From NCBI GenBank assembly GCA_933228675.1, contig OW121740.1:39155425-39219424 (forward strand): a stretch of 64,000 nt of DNA, given 5' to 3'. This document shows, one piece after another, positions 11,355 through 22,309 of this stretch. The position numbers were made by a program, and so were the translations under genes. The notes below the pieces were generated by a model, which ran no database searches, was not told the DNA's origin, and was given only the letters and a program-made list of their open reading frames with translations. The DNA is from Stomorhina lunata (lineage: Eukaryota > Arthropoda > Insecta > Diptera > Rhiniidae). Numbering within the stretch: position 1 is the first letter of the stretch; every line of letters begins with the position of its first letter.

Positions 11355-12757
11355 AAGAAATACGCTTTCAAAGCCACTCTTCGCTATGCTTGACTGGCTT
11401 CCTGCAGAGCTAACGGCTCAATTCGGAGTTTTAAACTCAGCAATTAGGTTTAGTACTACTGGAGACTGGTCCACTTCATATAGTCTATGTTTTAGAATAT
11501 GTCTTAGTCTATGTCTTAGTCTATGTCTTAGTCTATGTCTTAGTCTATGTCTTAGTCTATGTCTTTGACTATGTTTTAGTCTATGTCTTAGTCTATGTCT
11601 TAGTCTATGTCTTAGTCTATGCCTTAGTCAATGTCTTAGTCTATATCTTAGTATATGTCTTGGTCTATGTCTTAGTATATGTCTTAGTCTATGTCTTAGT
11701 CTATGTCTTAGTCTATGCCTTAGTCTATGTCTTAGTCTATGTCTTAGTCTATGTCTTAGTCTATGTCTTAGTTTATGTCTTAGTCTATGCCACTACACCA
11801 TTTTGGATAAACTTACTAACTTTCCAGATAATATCGATTACTGCATTCCCACACCACTCTTCGATCGCATCTTCTCTGCAGATATCTCTGGGGTTCAAAT
11901 CAATTCTACAGACCCAGGAGTTTTAAATGGAGTGGATAGGGGCTTCTTCATCCCACCATTGGGGAAGAAAATCAATTTTAAACTCCCAAGACTCTGCTGT
12001 ACTCTTCAGACTAAAATCTCAGCTATCTATAGGGTGAATAAATGGCTTATGTTCCACCGAATATATTACAGCGATATTCGTTTTTGTACAGATAGTCTTG
12101 CCAACATTCTTATTATTGGTCTATACGACATCTGTTCTTACTTGTGAATGCCGGGCATCCTTAAACTAGATAGAGAAATATTCAAATATTGAACTCTTCT
12201 GGGTACTTAGTCACGCAATAATGTTACCTGGTACTAACATCATTGCGGATAATCTACAGGTATACCGTTATTAGCCTGCAAATTGCTCATCAAGCAGTTT
12301 CTTTTTAGGTCTGCGGAGACTAACTGGTCAACAGAAACAACCTGCTCAGTCTCTAGACTATCCTGACCAACTTAGTTCTGCAGTCTTGATCACCCTTCCG
12401 CGCCATAAACTACGCACCCTTATATCTGTACTCACAGGCCACTGCTTAATAGGGTTACATGCTAGAAGACTTATTCATCAAAGCAATGACTACTTTATAA
12501 GTTGTCATTACGTTGAGGTGGATAAAACTGTCACTCATCTATTCTGTCACTGCCCATTCCTTGCAGACATTAGGGCTCATCATCTAGGCTTCCCGTTTCT
12601 GCGAGTTCTATCAAAAAACTCGAACACTACCATTGATAAAATAGGCTAATTCATTGTTACATCTGGTATTATAGTAGTTCATAATTTATTTTTTCTCTCC
12701 CCTACAGGTAACACAAAAGAACTACTTTCTTGGACGCTGTTAAACCTAACCTATCTC
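11355..12757 (+). pseudogene. Non-LTR retrotransposon 3' fragment, copy 1 (RNase H and zinc-knuckle region), split by a satellite
   Basis: Plus-strand coding remains match the copy at 22310-23560 segment by segment. First comes LFAMLDWLPAELTAQFGVLN (about 11377-11440), then after the satellite DNIDYCIPTPLFDR, an RNase H-like stretch (EIYFKLP/SAIYRVNKWL type, 11900-12100), and TLPRHKLRTLISVLTGHCLI (12390-12450). The C-terminal CHYVEVDKTVTHLFCHCPF zinc knuckle follows near 12505-12560. Stops and frameshifts show it is dead. The first RNase H aspartate region is degraded compared with copy 2. The 3' end carries AAACCTAACCTA. The 11480-11795 satellite sits between sequence that is nearly contiguous in copy 2. 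Confidence 0.8.
11480..11795 (+). repeat. 12-bp satellite array, copy 4, inside a retrotransposon relic
   Basis: About 26 units of TCTTAGTCTATG, with variants, interrupt the LINE relic between its TTGDWST and DKLTNFPDNIDYC coding pieces. The related relic at 22460-22490 has only a few tens of bases at the same place. The array is therefore younger than the LINE copy, or moved in after it. Confidence 0.95.
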
Positions 12758-12774
12758 CGCAAGGGTATTTTGAA

Positions 12775-13080
12775 ATTTACCCCTTACTAGAAGAACCGGA
12801 TCATCGGCGTATGTAACCACACGAATTCCAATATTGGTTAGTTCAAGTAAAATTTCATTAAGTGTAAGGATCCATAAATTTGGTAAAATAATTCCTCGTT
12901 GAGGCGTTCTTCTGGTGGCAACAGCTTCCAGAACAGATCCACCTAATTTTCATTGAAACTGGCGTTGTGTTAGAATTTTCACAATCCACTTGTTTATCAT
13001 ACTATTATTTCCGCTGGCGTAAAGAGTTTTCTTGATAGCCTCCGACTTCATGTTGTTCAAGGTACTTTCTATTTTAAAGA
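12775..13080 (-). pseudogene. Non-LTR reverse transcriptase core fragment with YADD
   Basis: On the minus strand: NMKSEAIKKTLYASG (about 13055-13010), INKWIVKILTQRQFQ, VLEAVATRRTPQRGII, then a stretch ending RVVTYADDPVLLVRGKF near 12800. TPQRG and YADD are reverse transcriptase motifs B and C. The YADD box is intact but frameshifts lie around it. The piece abuts, in opposite orientation, the 3' end of the LINE fragment at 11355-12757. Confidence 0.8.
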
Positions 13081-13324
13081 TACAGATTGCCCTATTTTTG
13101 TAGTGAAACTATGAAGTGCCGTTTTAACTTATTTGACCTTTATATACGAATGCAGATCTTTTGAGAAACTTCACAGATTTGCTGGTGTATAGGTCAAGCA
13201 TTACTTTTCACCAAAAAATCATGGTATATTCGAAGGTAGCTGTATAAAACGTATGTGTTTTATGTTAAACACTCAGTATTAAAAACTCAAGGCCCGTAAG
13301 CTCAATTGTAATTGAAAACAGATG

Positions 13325-13563
13325 CGGTGTAGAGTTCATCTACTTAAGAATCCTTTTTTTATTATGTTATCTATGATCTGCAGTGACCCAAGACGCCATC
13401 ATGTAAAGCAACCCCATAACACGACGCTCCCTCCGCCTTTCTTCAGTTTTCTTAATATGGTTTCTTTGAAGACTTTCTTCCGGGCGCCGCCAGCAATATT
13501 TTTTACCGTCAAATTAAAAAGGTTGAATTTTGATTCGTCTGACCAGGTCATACGTTTCCAGTC
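13325..13563 (-). pseudogene. Tc1-like transposase fragment A
   Basis: The minus strand gives MTWSDESKFNLFNLTVKN and later KKGGGSVVLWGCFT. These are the first catalytic-D region and the glycine-rich box of Tc1-type DDE transposases. Stops follow, and the second D and the E are missing. In coordinates it lies downstream of a second relic (13566-14000) that already contains the later motifs. The two are therefore separate copies in the same direction, not one permuted gene. Confidence 0.8.
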
Positions 13564-13565
13564 AT

Positions 13566-14000
13566 CTAATGTTCAATTCCTGTGTTTTCTGGCAAACTAT
13601 AATCGTACCTTAAAATTTTTTTATCGACAATTCGTAGATGTTCTATGGGGTTCAAATCTGGGCTCTGGGGAGTATGAGGCACCACTTTCTTAATGTTGTA
13701 GAGCAGCCATTCTCGCACAACCATGGAAGTGTGCTTTAGGTCTTTATCATACATGAAACGGTAGTCGCTTTGCTTTTAAATTTTCCATCACCGAGCCATC
13801 ACCGTGTTTCAGTGTTGCTTTTAGATGCTTTAACTGTATCTTCTCTTCGTCACACAAAACGTCTTCCATCCAAACCCAAAAATATTAAACTTACTTTCAT
13901 CAGTAAAAATAACTGTTCTCCAGAAGTCGTCAGGCTTATCTACCTACATATTTTTTGGCATAATCTAAACTCTGTTTTATATTCTTTTTTGATATTAAGA
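13566..14000 (-). pseudogene. Tc1-like transposase relic B
   Basis: On the minus strand from about 13940: KPDDFWRTVIFTDESKFNIF, then after a frameshift LKHGDGSVM, then a deletion, then MYDKDLKHTSMVVREWLL and TPQSPDLNPIEHL. This keeps traces of all three catalytic positions of the DD34E domain: D in TDESKF, D in YDKDLKHTS and E in NPIEHL. The GGGSV region and the block after it are shortened. It is broken by frameshifts and cannot encode a full transposase. Confidence 0.82.
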
Positions 14001-14004
14001 CCCC

Positions 14005-14315
14005 CATGTAAGCCATGTAATCAAAGTAAAGGCCGCAATTCTAAAGATAATTTGATGAAATTTGGCACAGAGACCATAGCTATGGAAATTCGTCAAAATC
14101 AGTCCATTATTTATGGTACCTCCCACAGGTCCCACTTCCCGGAATTGATATTTTGTTCAGAAACATCAATATTTTTTGATGAAATTTAAAACAAATACTG
14201 CTTATGTAAATCAAAATCACACTACCAAATTTCGTTAAAATCGGTCTACATTTGACCATTGCTCCCATACAAACTCTTCTATCAAAACGCACTCAATGAG
14301 ACAAATATCACTAAT
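14005..14315 (-). mobile_element. Mini-me-like family A fragment, copy 4
   Basis: A minus-orientation fragment containing CCATGTAATCAAAGTAAAGG, TTTATGGTACCTCCCACAGG and CATTGCTCCCATACAAACTC, as in the 5129-5906 copy. Both ends of the element, the GTCY core included, are missing. It abuts Tc1 relic B on the left and the 31-bp satellite on the right. Confidence 0.75.
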
Positions 14316-14324
14316 TTTTAGTCA

Positions 14325-17300
14325 GCTTAAAAAATTAAAGATCCATCATATTTATTAGATAAATCTATATTTCTCTTGGGAATATTGAAATTTACTATTA
14401 AAATAGTAAATTTTTGAATAATTTCGCATAAGAATAATAAATATTTTTAAAATTTCCTATAAAAATAGTAAATTTTTGAAAAATTTCCTATAAAAATAGT
14501 AAATTTTTGAAAAATTTTCTCTAAAAAGAGGAAATTTTTGAAAAATTTCCTATAAAAATAGGAAATTTTTGAAAAATTTCCTATAAAAATAAGAAATTTT
14601 TGAAAAATTCTCTATAAAAATAAGAAATTTTTAAAAAATTTCCTATAAAAATAAGAAATTTTTAAAAAATTTCCTATAAAAATAAGAAATTTTTAAAAAA
14701 TTTCCTATAAAAAAAGAAATTTTTTAAAGATTTCCTATAAAAATAAGAAATTTTTTAAAAATTTCCTATAAAAATAGTAAATTTTTGAAACATTTTTTTT
14801 TTTTTTTTGAAAATTTTTTATAGAACTAAGAAAAAATTTTTATAAAACTAAGAAATTTTTGAAAATTTTTTATAAAAATAAGATATTTTTGAAAAATTTC
14901 CTATAAAAATAAGAAATTTTTTAAAAATTTCCTATAAAAATTAAAAATGTTTGAAAATTTTCCTATAAAAATATGAAATTTTTGAAAAATTTCCTATAAA
15001 AATAAGAAATTTTTGAAAAATTTCCTATAAAAATACGACATTTGTAAAAAATTTCCTATAAAAATAAGAAATTTTTGAAATTTTACCCATAAAAATAAGA
15101 AATTTTTGAAAAATTTCCTATCAAAATAAGAAATTTTTGAAAAATTTCCTATAAAAATATGAAATTTTTGAAAAATTTCCTATAAAAATAATAATTTTTG
15201 AAAAAATTTCCTAAAAAAAATAAGACATTTTATACAAATTTCCTAAAAAAAATAGTAAATTTTTAAAAAAATTTCCTATAAAAAATAAGAAATTTTTGAA
15301 AAATTTCCTATAAAAATAAGAATTTTTTGAAAAATTTCCTATAAAAATAAGAAATTTTTGAAAAATTTCCTATAAAAATAAGAAATTTTTGAAAAATTTC
15401 CTATCAAAATAAGAAATTTTTGAAAAATTTCCTATAAAAATAAGAAATTTTTGAAAAATTTCCTATAAAAATAAGAAATTTTTGAAAAACTTCCTATGAA
15501 AATTAAAAAATTTTTGAAAAATTTCCTGTAGGAATAAGAAAATTTTGAAAATTTCCTATAAAAATAAGAAATTTTTGAAAAATTTCCTATAAAAATAAGA
15601 AATTTTTGAAAAATGTCCTATAAAAATAGGAAATTTTTGAAAAATTTCCTATAAAAATAGGAAATTTTTGAAAAATTTCCTATAAAAATAGGAAATTTTT
15701 GAAAAATTTCCTATAAAAATAGGAAATTTTTGAAAAATTTCCTATAAAAATAAGAAATTTTTGAAAAATTCTCTATAAAAATAAGAAATTTTTAAAAAAT
15801 TTCCTATAAAAATAAGAAATTTTTAAAAAATTTCCTATAAAAATAAGAAATTTTTAAAAAATTTCCTATAAAAAAAAGAAATTTCTTAAAAATTTCCTAT
15901 AAAAATAAGAAATTTTTTAAAAATTTCCTATAAAAATAGTAAATTTGAAACATTTCCTATAATTCCTATAAAAATTATAAATTTTTGAAATTTTTTTTTT
16001 TTTTTTTTGAAAATTTTTTATAAAACTAAGAAAAAATTTTTATAAAACTAAGAAATTTTTGAAAATTTTTTATAAAAATAAGATATTTTTGAAAAATTTC
16101 CTATAAAAATAAGAAATTTTTTAAAAATTTCCTATAAAAATAAAAAATGTTTGAAAATTTTCCTTAAAAAATATGACATTTTTGTAAAATTTCCTATAAA
16201 AATAAGAAATTTTTGAAAAATTTCCTAGAAAAATACGAAATTTGTAAAAAATTTCCTATAAAAATAAGAAATTTTTGAAATTTTACCCATAAAAATAAGA
16301 AATTTTTGAAAAATTTCCTATCAAAATAAGAAATTTTTGAAAAAACATTTTATACAAATTTCCTATAAAAATAGGAATTTTTTGAAAAATTTCCTATAAA
16401 AATAAGAAATTTTTGAAAAATTTCCTATAAAAATAAGAAATTTTTGAAAAATTTCCTATAAAAATAAGAAATTTTTGAAAAACTTCCTATGAAAATAAGA
16501 AATTTTTGAAAAATTTCCTGTAGAAATAAGAAAATTTTGAAAAATTTCCTATAAAAATAAGAAATTTTTGAAAAATTTCCTATAAAAATAAGAAATTTTT
16601 GAAAAATTTGTCTATAAAAATAAGAATTTTTTGAAAAATTTGTCTATAAAAATAAGAAATTTTTGAAAAATTTCCTATAAAAATAAGAAATTTTTTAAAA
16701 ATTTCCTATAAAAATAAGAAATTTTTTAAAAATTTCCTTTAAAAATAAGAAATTTTTGAAAAACTTCCTATGAAAATAAGAAATTTTTGAAAAATTTCCT
16801 ATAAAAATAAGAAATTTTTGAAAAATTTCTTATAAAAATAGGACATTTTTGAAAAATTTCCTATAAAAATAGGAAATTTTTGAAAAATTTCCTATAAAAA
16901 TAGGAAATTTTTGAAAAATTTCCTATAAAAATAGGAAATTTTTGAAAAATTTCCTATAAAAATAAGAAATTTTTGAAAAATTCTCTATAAAAATAAGAAA
17001 TTTTTAAAAAATTTCCTATAAAAATAAGAAATTTTTAAAAAATATCCTATAAAAATAAGAAATTTTTAAAAAATTTCCTATAAAAAAAAGAAATTTTTTA
17101 AAAATTTCCTATAAAAATAAGAAATTTTTTAAAAATTTCCTATAAAAATAGTAAATTTTTGAAACATTTCCTATAATTCCTATAAAAATTATAAATTTTT
17201 TTTTTGAAAATTTTTTATAAAACTAAGAAAAAATTTTTATAAAACTAAGAAATTTTTGAAAAACTTCCTATGAAAATAAGAAATTTTTGAAAAATTTGTC

Positions 17301-17905
17301 TATAAAAATAACAATTTTTTGAAAAATTTGTCTATAAAAATAAAAAATTTTTGAAAAATTTCCTATAAAAACAAGAAACTTTTGAAAAATTTCCTATAAA
17401 AATAAGAAATTCTTGAAAAATTTCCTATAAAAATAAGAAATTTTTGAAAAATTTCCTATAAAAATAAGAAATTTTTGAAAAATTTCCTATAAAAATAAGA
17501 AATTTTTGAAAAATTTCCTATAAAAATAAGAAATTTTTGAAAAATTTCCTATAAAAATAAGAAATTTTTGAAAAATTTCCTATAAAAATAAGAAATTTTT
17601 GAAAAATTTCCTATAAAAATAAGAAATTTTTGAAAAATTTCCTATAAAAATAAGAAATTTTTGAAAAATTTCCTATAAAAATAAGAAATTTTTGAAAAAT
17701 TTCCTATAAAAATAAGAAATTTTTGAAAAATTTCCTATAAAAATAAGAAATTTTTGAAAAATTTCCTATAAAAATAAGAAATTTTTGAAAAATTTCCTAT
17801 AAAAATAAGAAATTTTTGAAAAATTTCCTATAAAAATAAGAAATTTTTGAAAAATTTCCTATAAAAATAAGAAATTTTTGAAAAATTTCCTATAAAAAAA
17901 ATTGT
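14325..17905 (+). repeat. 31-bp palindromic satellite, with ~1.2 kb higher-order repeats
   Basis: About 115 units of a 31-bp repeat. The commonest form is AAGAAATTTTTGAAAAATTT plus CCTATAAAAAT. The AGG variant contains the perfect dyad AGGAAATTTTT-G-AAAAATTTCCT. Landmarks recur at ~1.2 kb: TTCTCTATAAAAATAAG at about 14608, 15769 and 16981, and a poly-T block followed by ACTAAGAAAAAATTTTTATA at about 14800, 15995 and 17195. The last ~500 bp (17390-17895) is nearly perfect. Confidence 0.97.
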
Positions 17906-20025
17906 GCCGTATGTAAAATTTTTTGAATCAAATATATTTTCATTTGTATGGGGTACGGACAATTGTTTGAGATAGTGTCATTATTTTAAGATAAAATCTC
18001 GATATTAAAAACATTAGGTCCATCCGTGAACACAATTTTGATTGAAGACAGCCATCGATATAGAGTTAATCCAATAAATGGAATTAGATAATGAGTTTCC
18101 TAATTTGCATCGGGTGCTAACGAGTCTAGTTGATTATACCAAATTTTACAATAGTTATAATCAAGGTAATCCATTTTAAGTACCATAGTTTGAAGACGAT
18201 TCCTTCTTACTAAAGAAATTTTTAGCAATTATTGCTTTTCTCTAAAAATGTTTCTCCGTAAATAGCAAAAATGTAAAAAAGTATGTACTTTTATTTGGTC
18301 TTACAACAAAAACTTTTCAAACTTTGGCGTTTGTATAGTTGTTGCTATTGACAGAGATAAATGATTAGCATTGTAACAAAAAAACACACACACAAAAACA
18401 TGAATTACAAACAGAGGAGAAAGAACAAGCAACAGCAAAAACTAGCAACATTTAATTTATGGCAAATAATTTAGAAGGGCATCAAACAATTCATTTACAC
18501 TCGGTTTTTAGTTTGTCTCTTTGGCGAATGCAAGGAATAAAAAAAAGCTCAATTTCAAGAGCTTATTTACTTCTTGCTCCATTTTATGTTATTACTTTAC
18601 CGTAACTCTCTACTCAAATGAGTGAAATTTCTGCTGCTTCTCTCTTGGATCAACTGAGCAAGCGCCAGAGAAACACACCTCCTGTATGCATGTGAGTTTG
18701 TGTTTTTATTACGTTTTGAGGGTATTAGTGTTTTTGACTCGTATAAAAACAGCTGATTTGTTGGAACCAAGAAAACAACAACATCTGAGAACTGGTTTTG
18801 CTTAGTAGTAAAAACAACAACTTTGTGGGGAATTGTTTTTATTTTCGTTTGCTTTTTTGCTGCCACTACAAAACAAAAAACAGCTGAGTTTTGTGGAACA
18901 GATAAAGAGAGACAGAGAGAGCTAGAGTAATATAGAGAGAGTGTAAATAGGTAAATACTTTTATTTTTGCTCATGTCTTTATGGAATTGTATTCTTTTCT
19001 AAAGAGGAAGTCCGGTATTTGTTGTTATTTCTATTCAAAGATTTTCTTGGGAACTTTTTTTTCTTGATTTCGGGAGAGTTTTACAATGAGTTGATATTTG
19101 TTCTCATTTTTGTTGTTTTATTTTATTATGGGGGAAAATTGTTTAAAAATGTGCAGACGTCCTCAATTAGTTTTTATTTTTATGTTTTTTTTTCTTCGAC
19201 TTCTTCTTCTTCATTGTATTTAAAACTCAATATTGTTTTTGTAGTATTTATAATAATGATGGCTGTTATGCCAACGACCTTCATGATTTTTGAAAGAGTT
19301 GTTTTATTTTTGTTGTTGTTGTTGCTTTTTTGAGTGTTTAGTTTTTGTTGTTGTTGTTGGTGGGGGTTTTTCTCTGTTTGTTGAAGTTTTGGGATTTTCT
19401 CGGAAGGGGCAATTTTGCTGTTTAAGTAGAATTTTTGTGAATTTATTTAAAATTTTGCCATTAAATATTTTTAATTTGGCAAAATTGTTATAAATAAAGT
19501 AAAAATTATAAATAAAGTAAAAAAATGTAATAACCTAAAATTCTATTTTATTTTAACTTAAAATCTAGAGCAAAAATATATGAAAACTGGCAAAAATTTT
19601 GCTAAAAAACTCTTTAACTAAATTATTTTTTTTTTTTATAAAATTAAAAAAAATACCTTCGATTATAGAATATTTAAAAATTTATTGCAATTATTTATTA
19701 TTGTAATAAATAATTTTTTGTTAAAACCAAAAAAAACTTTGTAGGAACAACTTTTCCTAAACTAGTTTCGGTTAGGCCATCATTATTAAAGGGAATTTCC
19801 CTAATTCTAGACAGATCGAGAACTGAGCATAATAAATACGAATTATAGTATTTAAACAAAAATCAACATAAAATTTGAAATTTTTGAAAATGTCTAAAAA
19901 TTTCAAGTTTACAAAATATTAAAAAAAATAATTTAAAATTGGATGCATTAACCCCCTCGACATGCTCCATTAACCACCAGATGAAATGCTACAAAAGTCC
20001 CCCGGCTACATGCTACCCTACCCCC
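17906..20025. other. Intergenic DNA, no gene recognised
   Basis: Single-copy-looking AT-rich sequence. It holds an (AC)n stretch near 18382, a GAGAGACAGAGAGAGCTAGAG purine run near 18905-18940, TTC/TTG-rich stretches at 19190-19370, and AT-rich DNA to 19720. Open frames of 60-125 codons here are low-complexity (K, S or V/L rich) and do not resemble known proteins. Confidence 0.6.
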
Positions 20026-20555
20026 AACGACATGCTACGTCGTTACCCTCCAACAACAAGATACTCCAATCCCCTATAATATCCTGCACTCGTTTCCCGA
20101 CAAGTCAGGTGTAATATTATATACACAGCCGATGTCGAACGGCTTTTGGCATTACCCCAAATATGATATGCTACATAACTATCCCGGCAACATGCTATCC
20201 TACCCCACCAACGACATGTTGCTAAGATAATAAGCTGCATTACCACCTAACAACAAGATGCTCCAACCCCTACAGTAGGCTTCACTTCTTCCCGGCAAGT
20301 CAGGTGTAATAGAATACCCACAGCCGATGTCGAACGGCTTTTGGCATTACTAAAAGATGATATGCTGCATAACTCCCCGGCAACATGCTACCCTTTCCAG
20401 CCATGCTGCTTTACCCACAAGATAATACGCTACATTTCCCAAGACAAGAACCTCCCACAATATGATACACTCCCTTGCCGACAATTCAAGTGTAATATAA
20501 TATACAAAGCCGATGTCGGAAGGCTTTGGCTGAAAAAGAAAAGCTCGAAGGGAAT
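20026..20555 (+). repeat. Tandem ~190-bp repeat, three copies
   Basis: The motif CAAGTCAGGTGTAAT followed by ACAGCCGATGTCGAACGGCT occurs near 20101, 20296 and (diverged) 20482. Spacings are 195 and 186 bp. Between them are recurring ACATGCTAC, CAACAACAAGAT and CCCCGGCAACATGCTA phrases. The block is clearly less AT-rich than its surroundings. Function unknown; it directly precedes LINE remains on the other strand. Confidence 0.85.
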
Positions 20556-20799
20556 GGCAAATTCATAGATCACCTCAATCTTTAAAATGATTCCGAAATT
20601 GCATAAAATCCCAAAGAGCTGAATCCCTGGAAACTTAGACTAGATGCGACCCCACAATCCGACTATTTATTATGACGAGCTGCTAAAAGTTATTAAATTC
20701 CTGTCATTCGTAAACCACCTTTGAGAACTACTAGTGGAGACTGGGCCAAAAGCGATTCTGAGAAATTTAATCTGTTTGTAAACCTTTTGAAAATGTATT

Positions 20800-21085
20800 T
20801 ACCACTAACACATCAAATGACAAGATAGACTTGAATTTTACTCGGAACCCCTTTGCTTTTTAGGGCTTTCAAGATTGCACTGTGGTCCATAGTGTCAAAA
20901 AGCTTTCTCAAAGTCAATGAAGCATAGGTAGAGAGATGTGAGCCATTCGACGAACTCCACTACTATGAATAGTGAGAGAAGTTTTTTGTAATATTGTTCC
21001 CATATTTTGACTTGTTTGTCTTTTGACGTGGTCAGTTCTCCATTGCAATCTCTTAAAGGTTTGGTGGTGGCTTTGCTGGCACACA
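20800..21085 (-). pseudogene. LINE reverse transcriptase fragment (internally deleted)
   Basis: The minus strand reads PLRDCNGELTTSKDKQVKIW then EQYYKKLLS. This is the linker between endonuclease and reverse transcriptase in LINE ORF2. It then jumps to LYLCFIDFEKAF, which is RT motif A. Several hundred residues are missing between the two, so the relic has an internal deletion. Its upstream edge near 21085 is in contact with the mariner transposase relic. Confidence 0.75.
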
Positions 21086-21946
21086 CGCGAATTTTTAATG
21101 AAATTTTCAATTACCGTTTTGCATAAATGCCGCGGTATGTCGTTAATGCAGCGTCCAATTTCCTCTTTTAAGGCTTGAGTCGTCGTCGGCTTATTCAAAA
21201 AACCCCAAAGAAAAAAATCTAATGGTGTCAAATCGCACGATCTAGGCGGCCAATTCTGGTCTCCAAAACGCGAAATAACACGACCGGGAAATTACTGATG
21301 TAGCAATTAAATTGTTTCTCTGGCTGTATGATATGTGGCGCCGTCTTGTTGAAACCACATTCCCTCCACATTCATTTCTTTAATTATAGGTAAGAAAAAA
21401 CTGGTTATCATTTCACGATACCGAACACCATTGACTGTTTGCGTTTAACCTGCCTCATTTTCATGAAAAAGGTCCAATGATTCCATCAGCCCAAAAACCA
21501 CACCACACAGTGACACGTTGAGGAATCACTCGAGAATTTTCCTCACCCCAAATGTGACAATTCTGCCTATTGACGAAGCCATCAAGATGGAAATGGGCCT
21601 TGTCACTGATGATGATTTTATCGACAAAATCAACATTTTCATGCTTTCGCTCCAATACCCAATAAACGAACTCTCTTCACTGTCCATGGTCATCTGGCTT
21701 TAGTTCCTGAGTCAATTGAACTTTGTATGCATGAAGATGCACATTTTTCGTCAAAATTCGCTTCATAGTGGATTTGGAGACACCAATTTGCTGAGCTCGG
21801 TGTCGAATTGAGGTGGATGGAGTTTGAGCGACATCACGTACACCGCGTTCTTGTCTTTACATCACTAACAGACCCAGCTTCTCATGCAATAACTGAACTG
21901 TTTAATCGTTTGTGCCACCGCCGTGCTGAAATTTAAATTGACTCAT
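21085..21946 (-). pseudogene. Mariner-family transposase, near full length but broken
   Basis: On the minus strand a start codon at 21944-21946 begins MSQFKFQHGGGTND. The helix-turn-helix STSIRHRAQQIGVSKSTMKR follows (about 21830-21770). Catalytic positions are recognisable: IISDKAHFHLDGFVNRQNCH (about 21610), MWFQQDGATYHTA (about 21330) and SCDLTPLDFFLWGFLNKP (about 21230). The C-terminal CINDIPRHLCKTVIENFIKN then runs to the LINE junction. A stop after the N-terminus, further stops and frameshifts make it non-functional. The third acidic residue is D, in a CDLTPLD box, as in mariner rather than Tc1. Confidence 0.85.
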
Positions 21947-22305
21947 GGCAATATTAGCCAATTGGGCCACCAAAAATCAGTTGTCATGGTTTAGTAGAGA
22001 ACAGACTTCATGTGGACTTTGTTTTCTTGCCCATTTTGTAAAAAGTATGGTCATAAGATGCCGGCAGGCCAGAAACCGCACTATATGGTGATGTTTTTTA
22101 GATGTAACGGTTTTTGGGAGACTGTGTGTAGATTTTATGAGCCTTCCTAATTGCAAATGTGACTCATCTAGGGTTGCCAAATGAGCTTAATTTGGCTTGA
22201 TTCTTAAGATTTTTTAGCTCTTATCAAGAATCAAGATAAACTTGTATTTCTCAAACTTTGGTGGCCTGCACTCACAAATTCAAACCAGCGGAATTATTTT
22301 ACTAA
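21947..22305. other. Short unexplained stretch between mariner and LINE relics
   Basis: No gene recognised. It contains CTAGGGTTGCCAAATGAGC at about 22168, which looks like a hAT-type terminus, but no partner end was found. Confidence 0.4.
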
Positions 22306-22309
22306 AATT

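Noticed and set aside
13322..13693. Plus-strand 123-codon frame
   Set aside because: It lies opposite Tc1 transposase motifs (SDESKFNLF, NPIEHL) on the minus strand.
18597..18974. 125-codon minus-strand frame
   Set aside because: Composition follows GAGA and poly-A/T runs, there is no recognisable domain, and no neighbouring sequence supports a gene.
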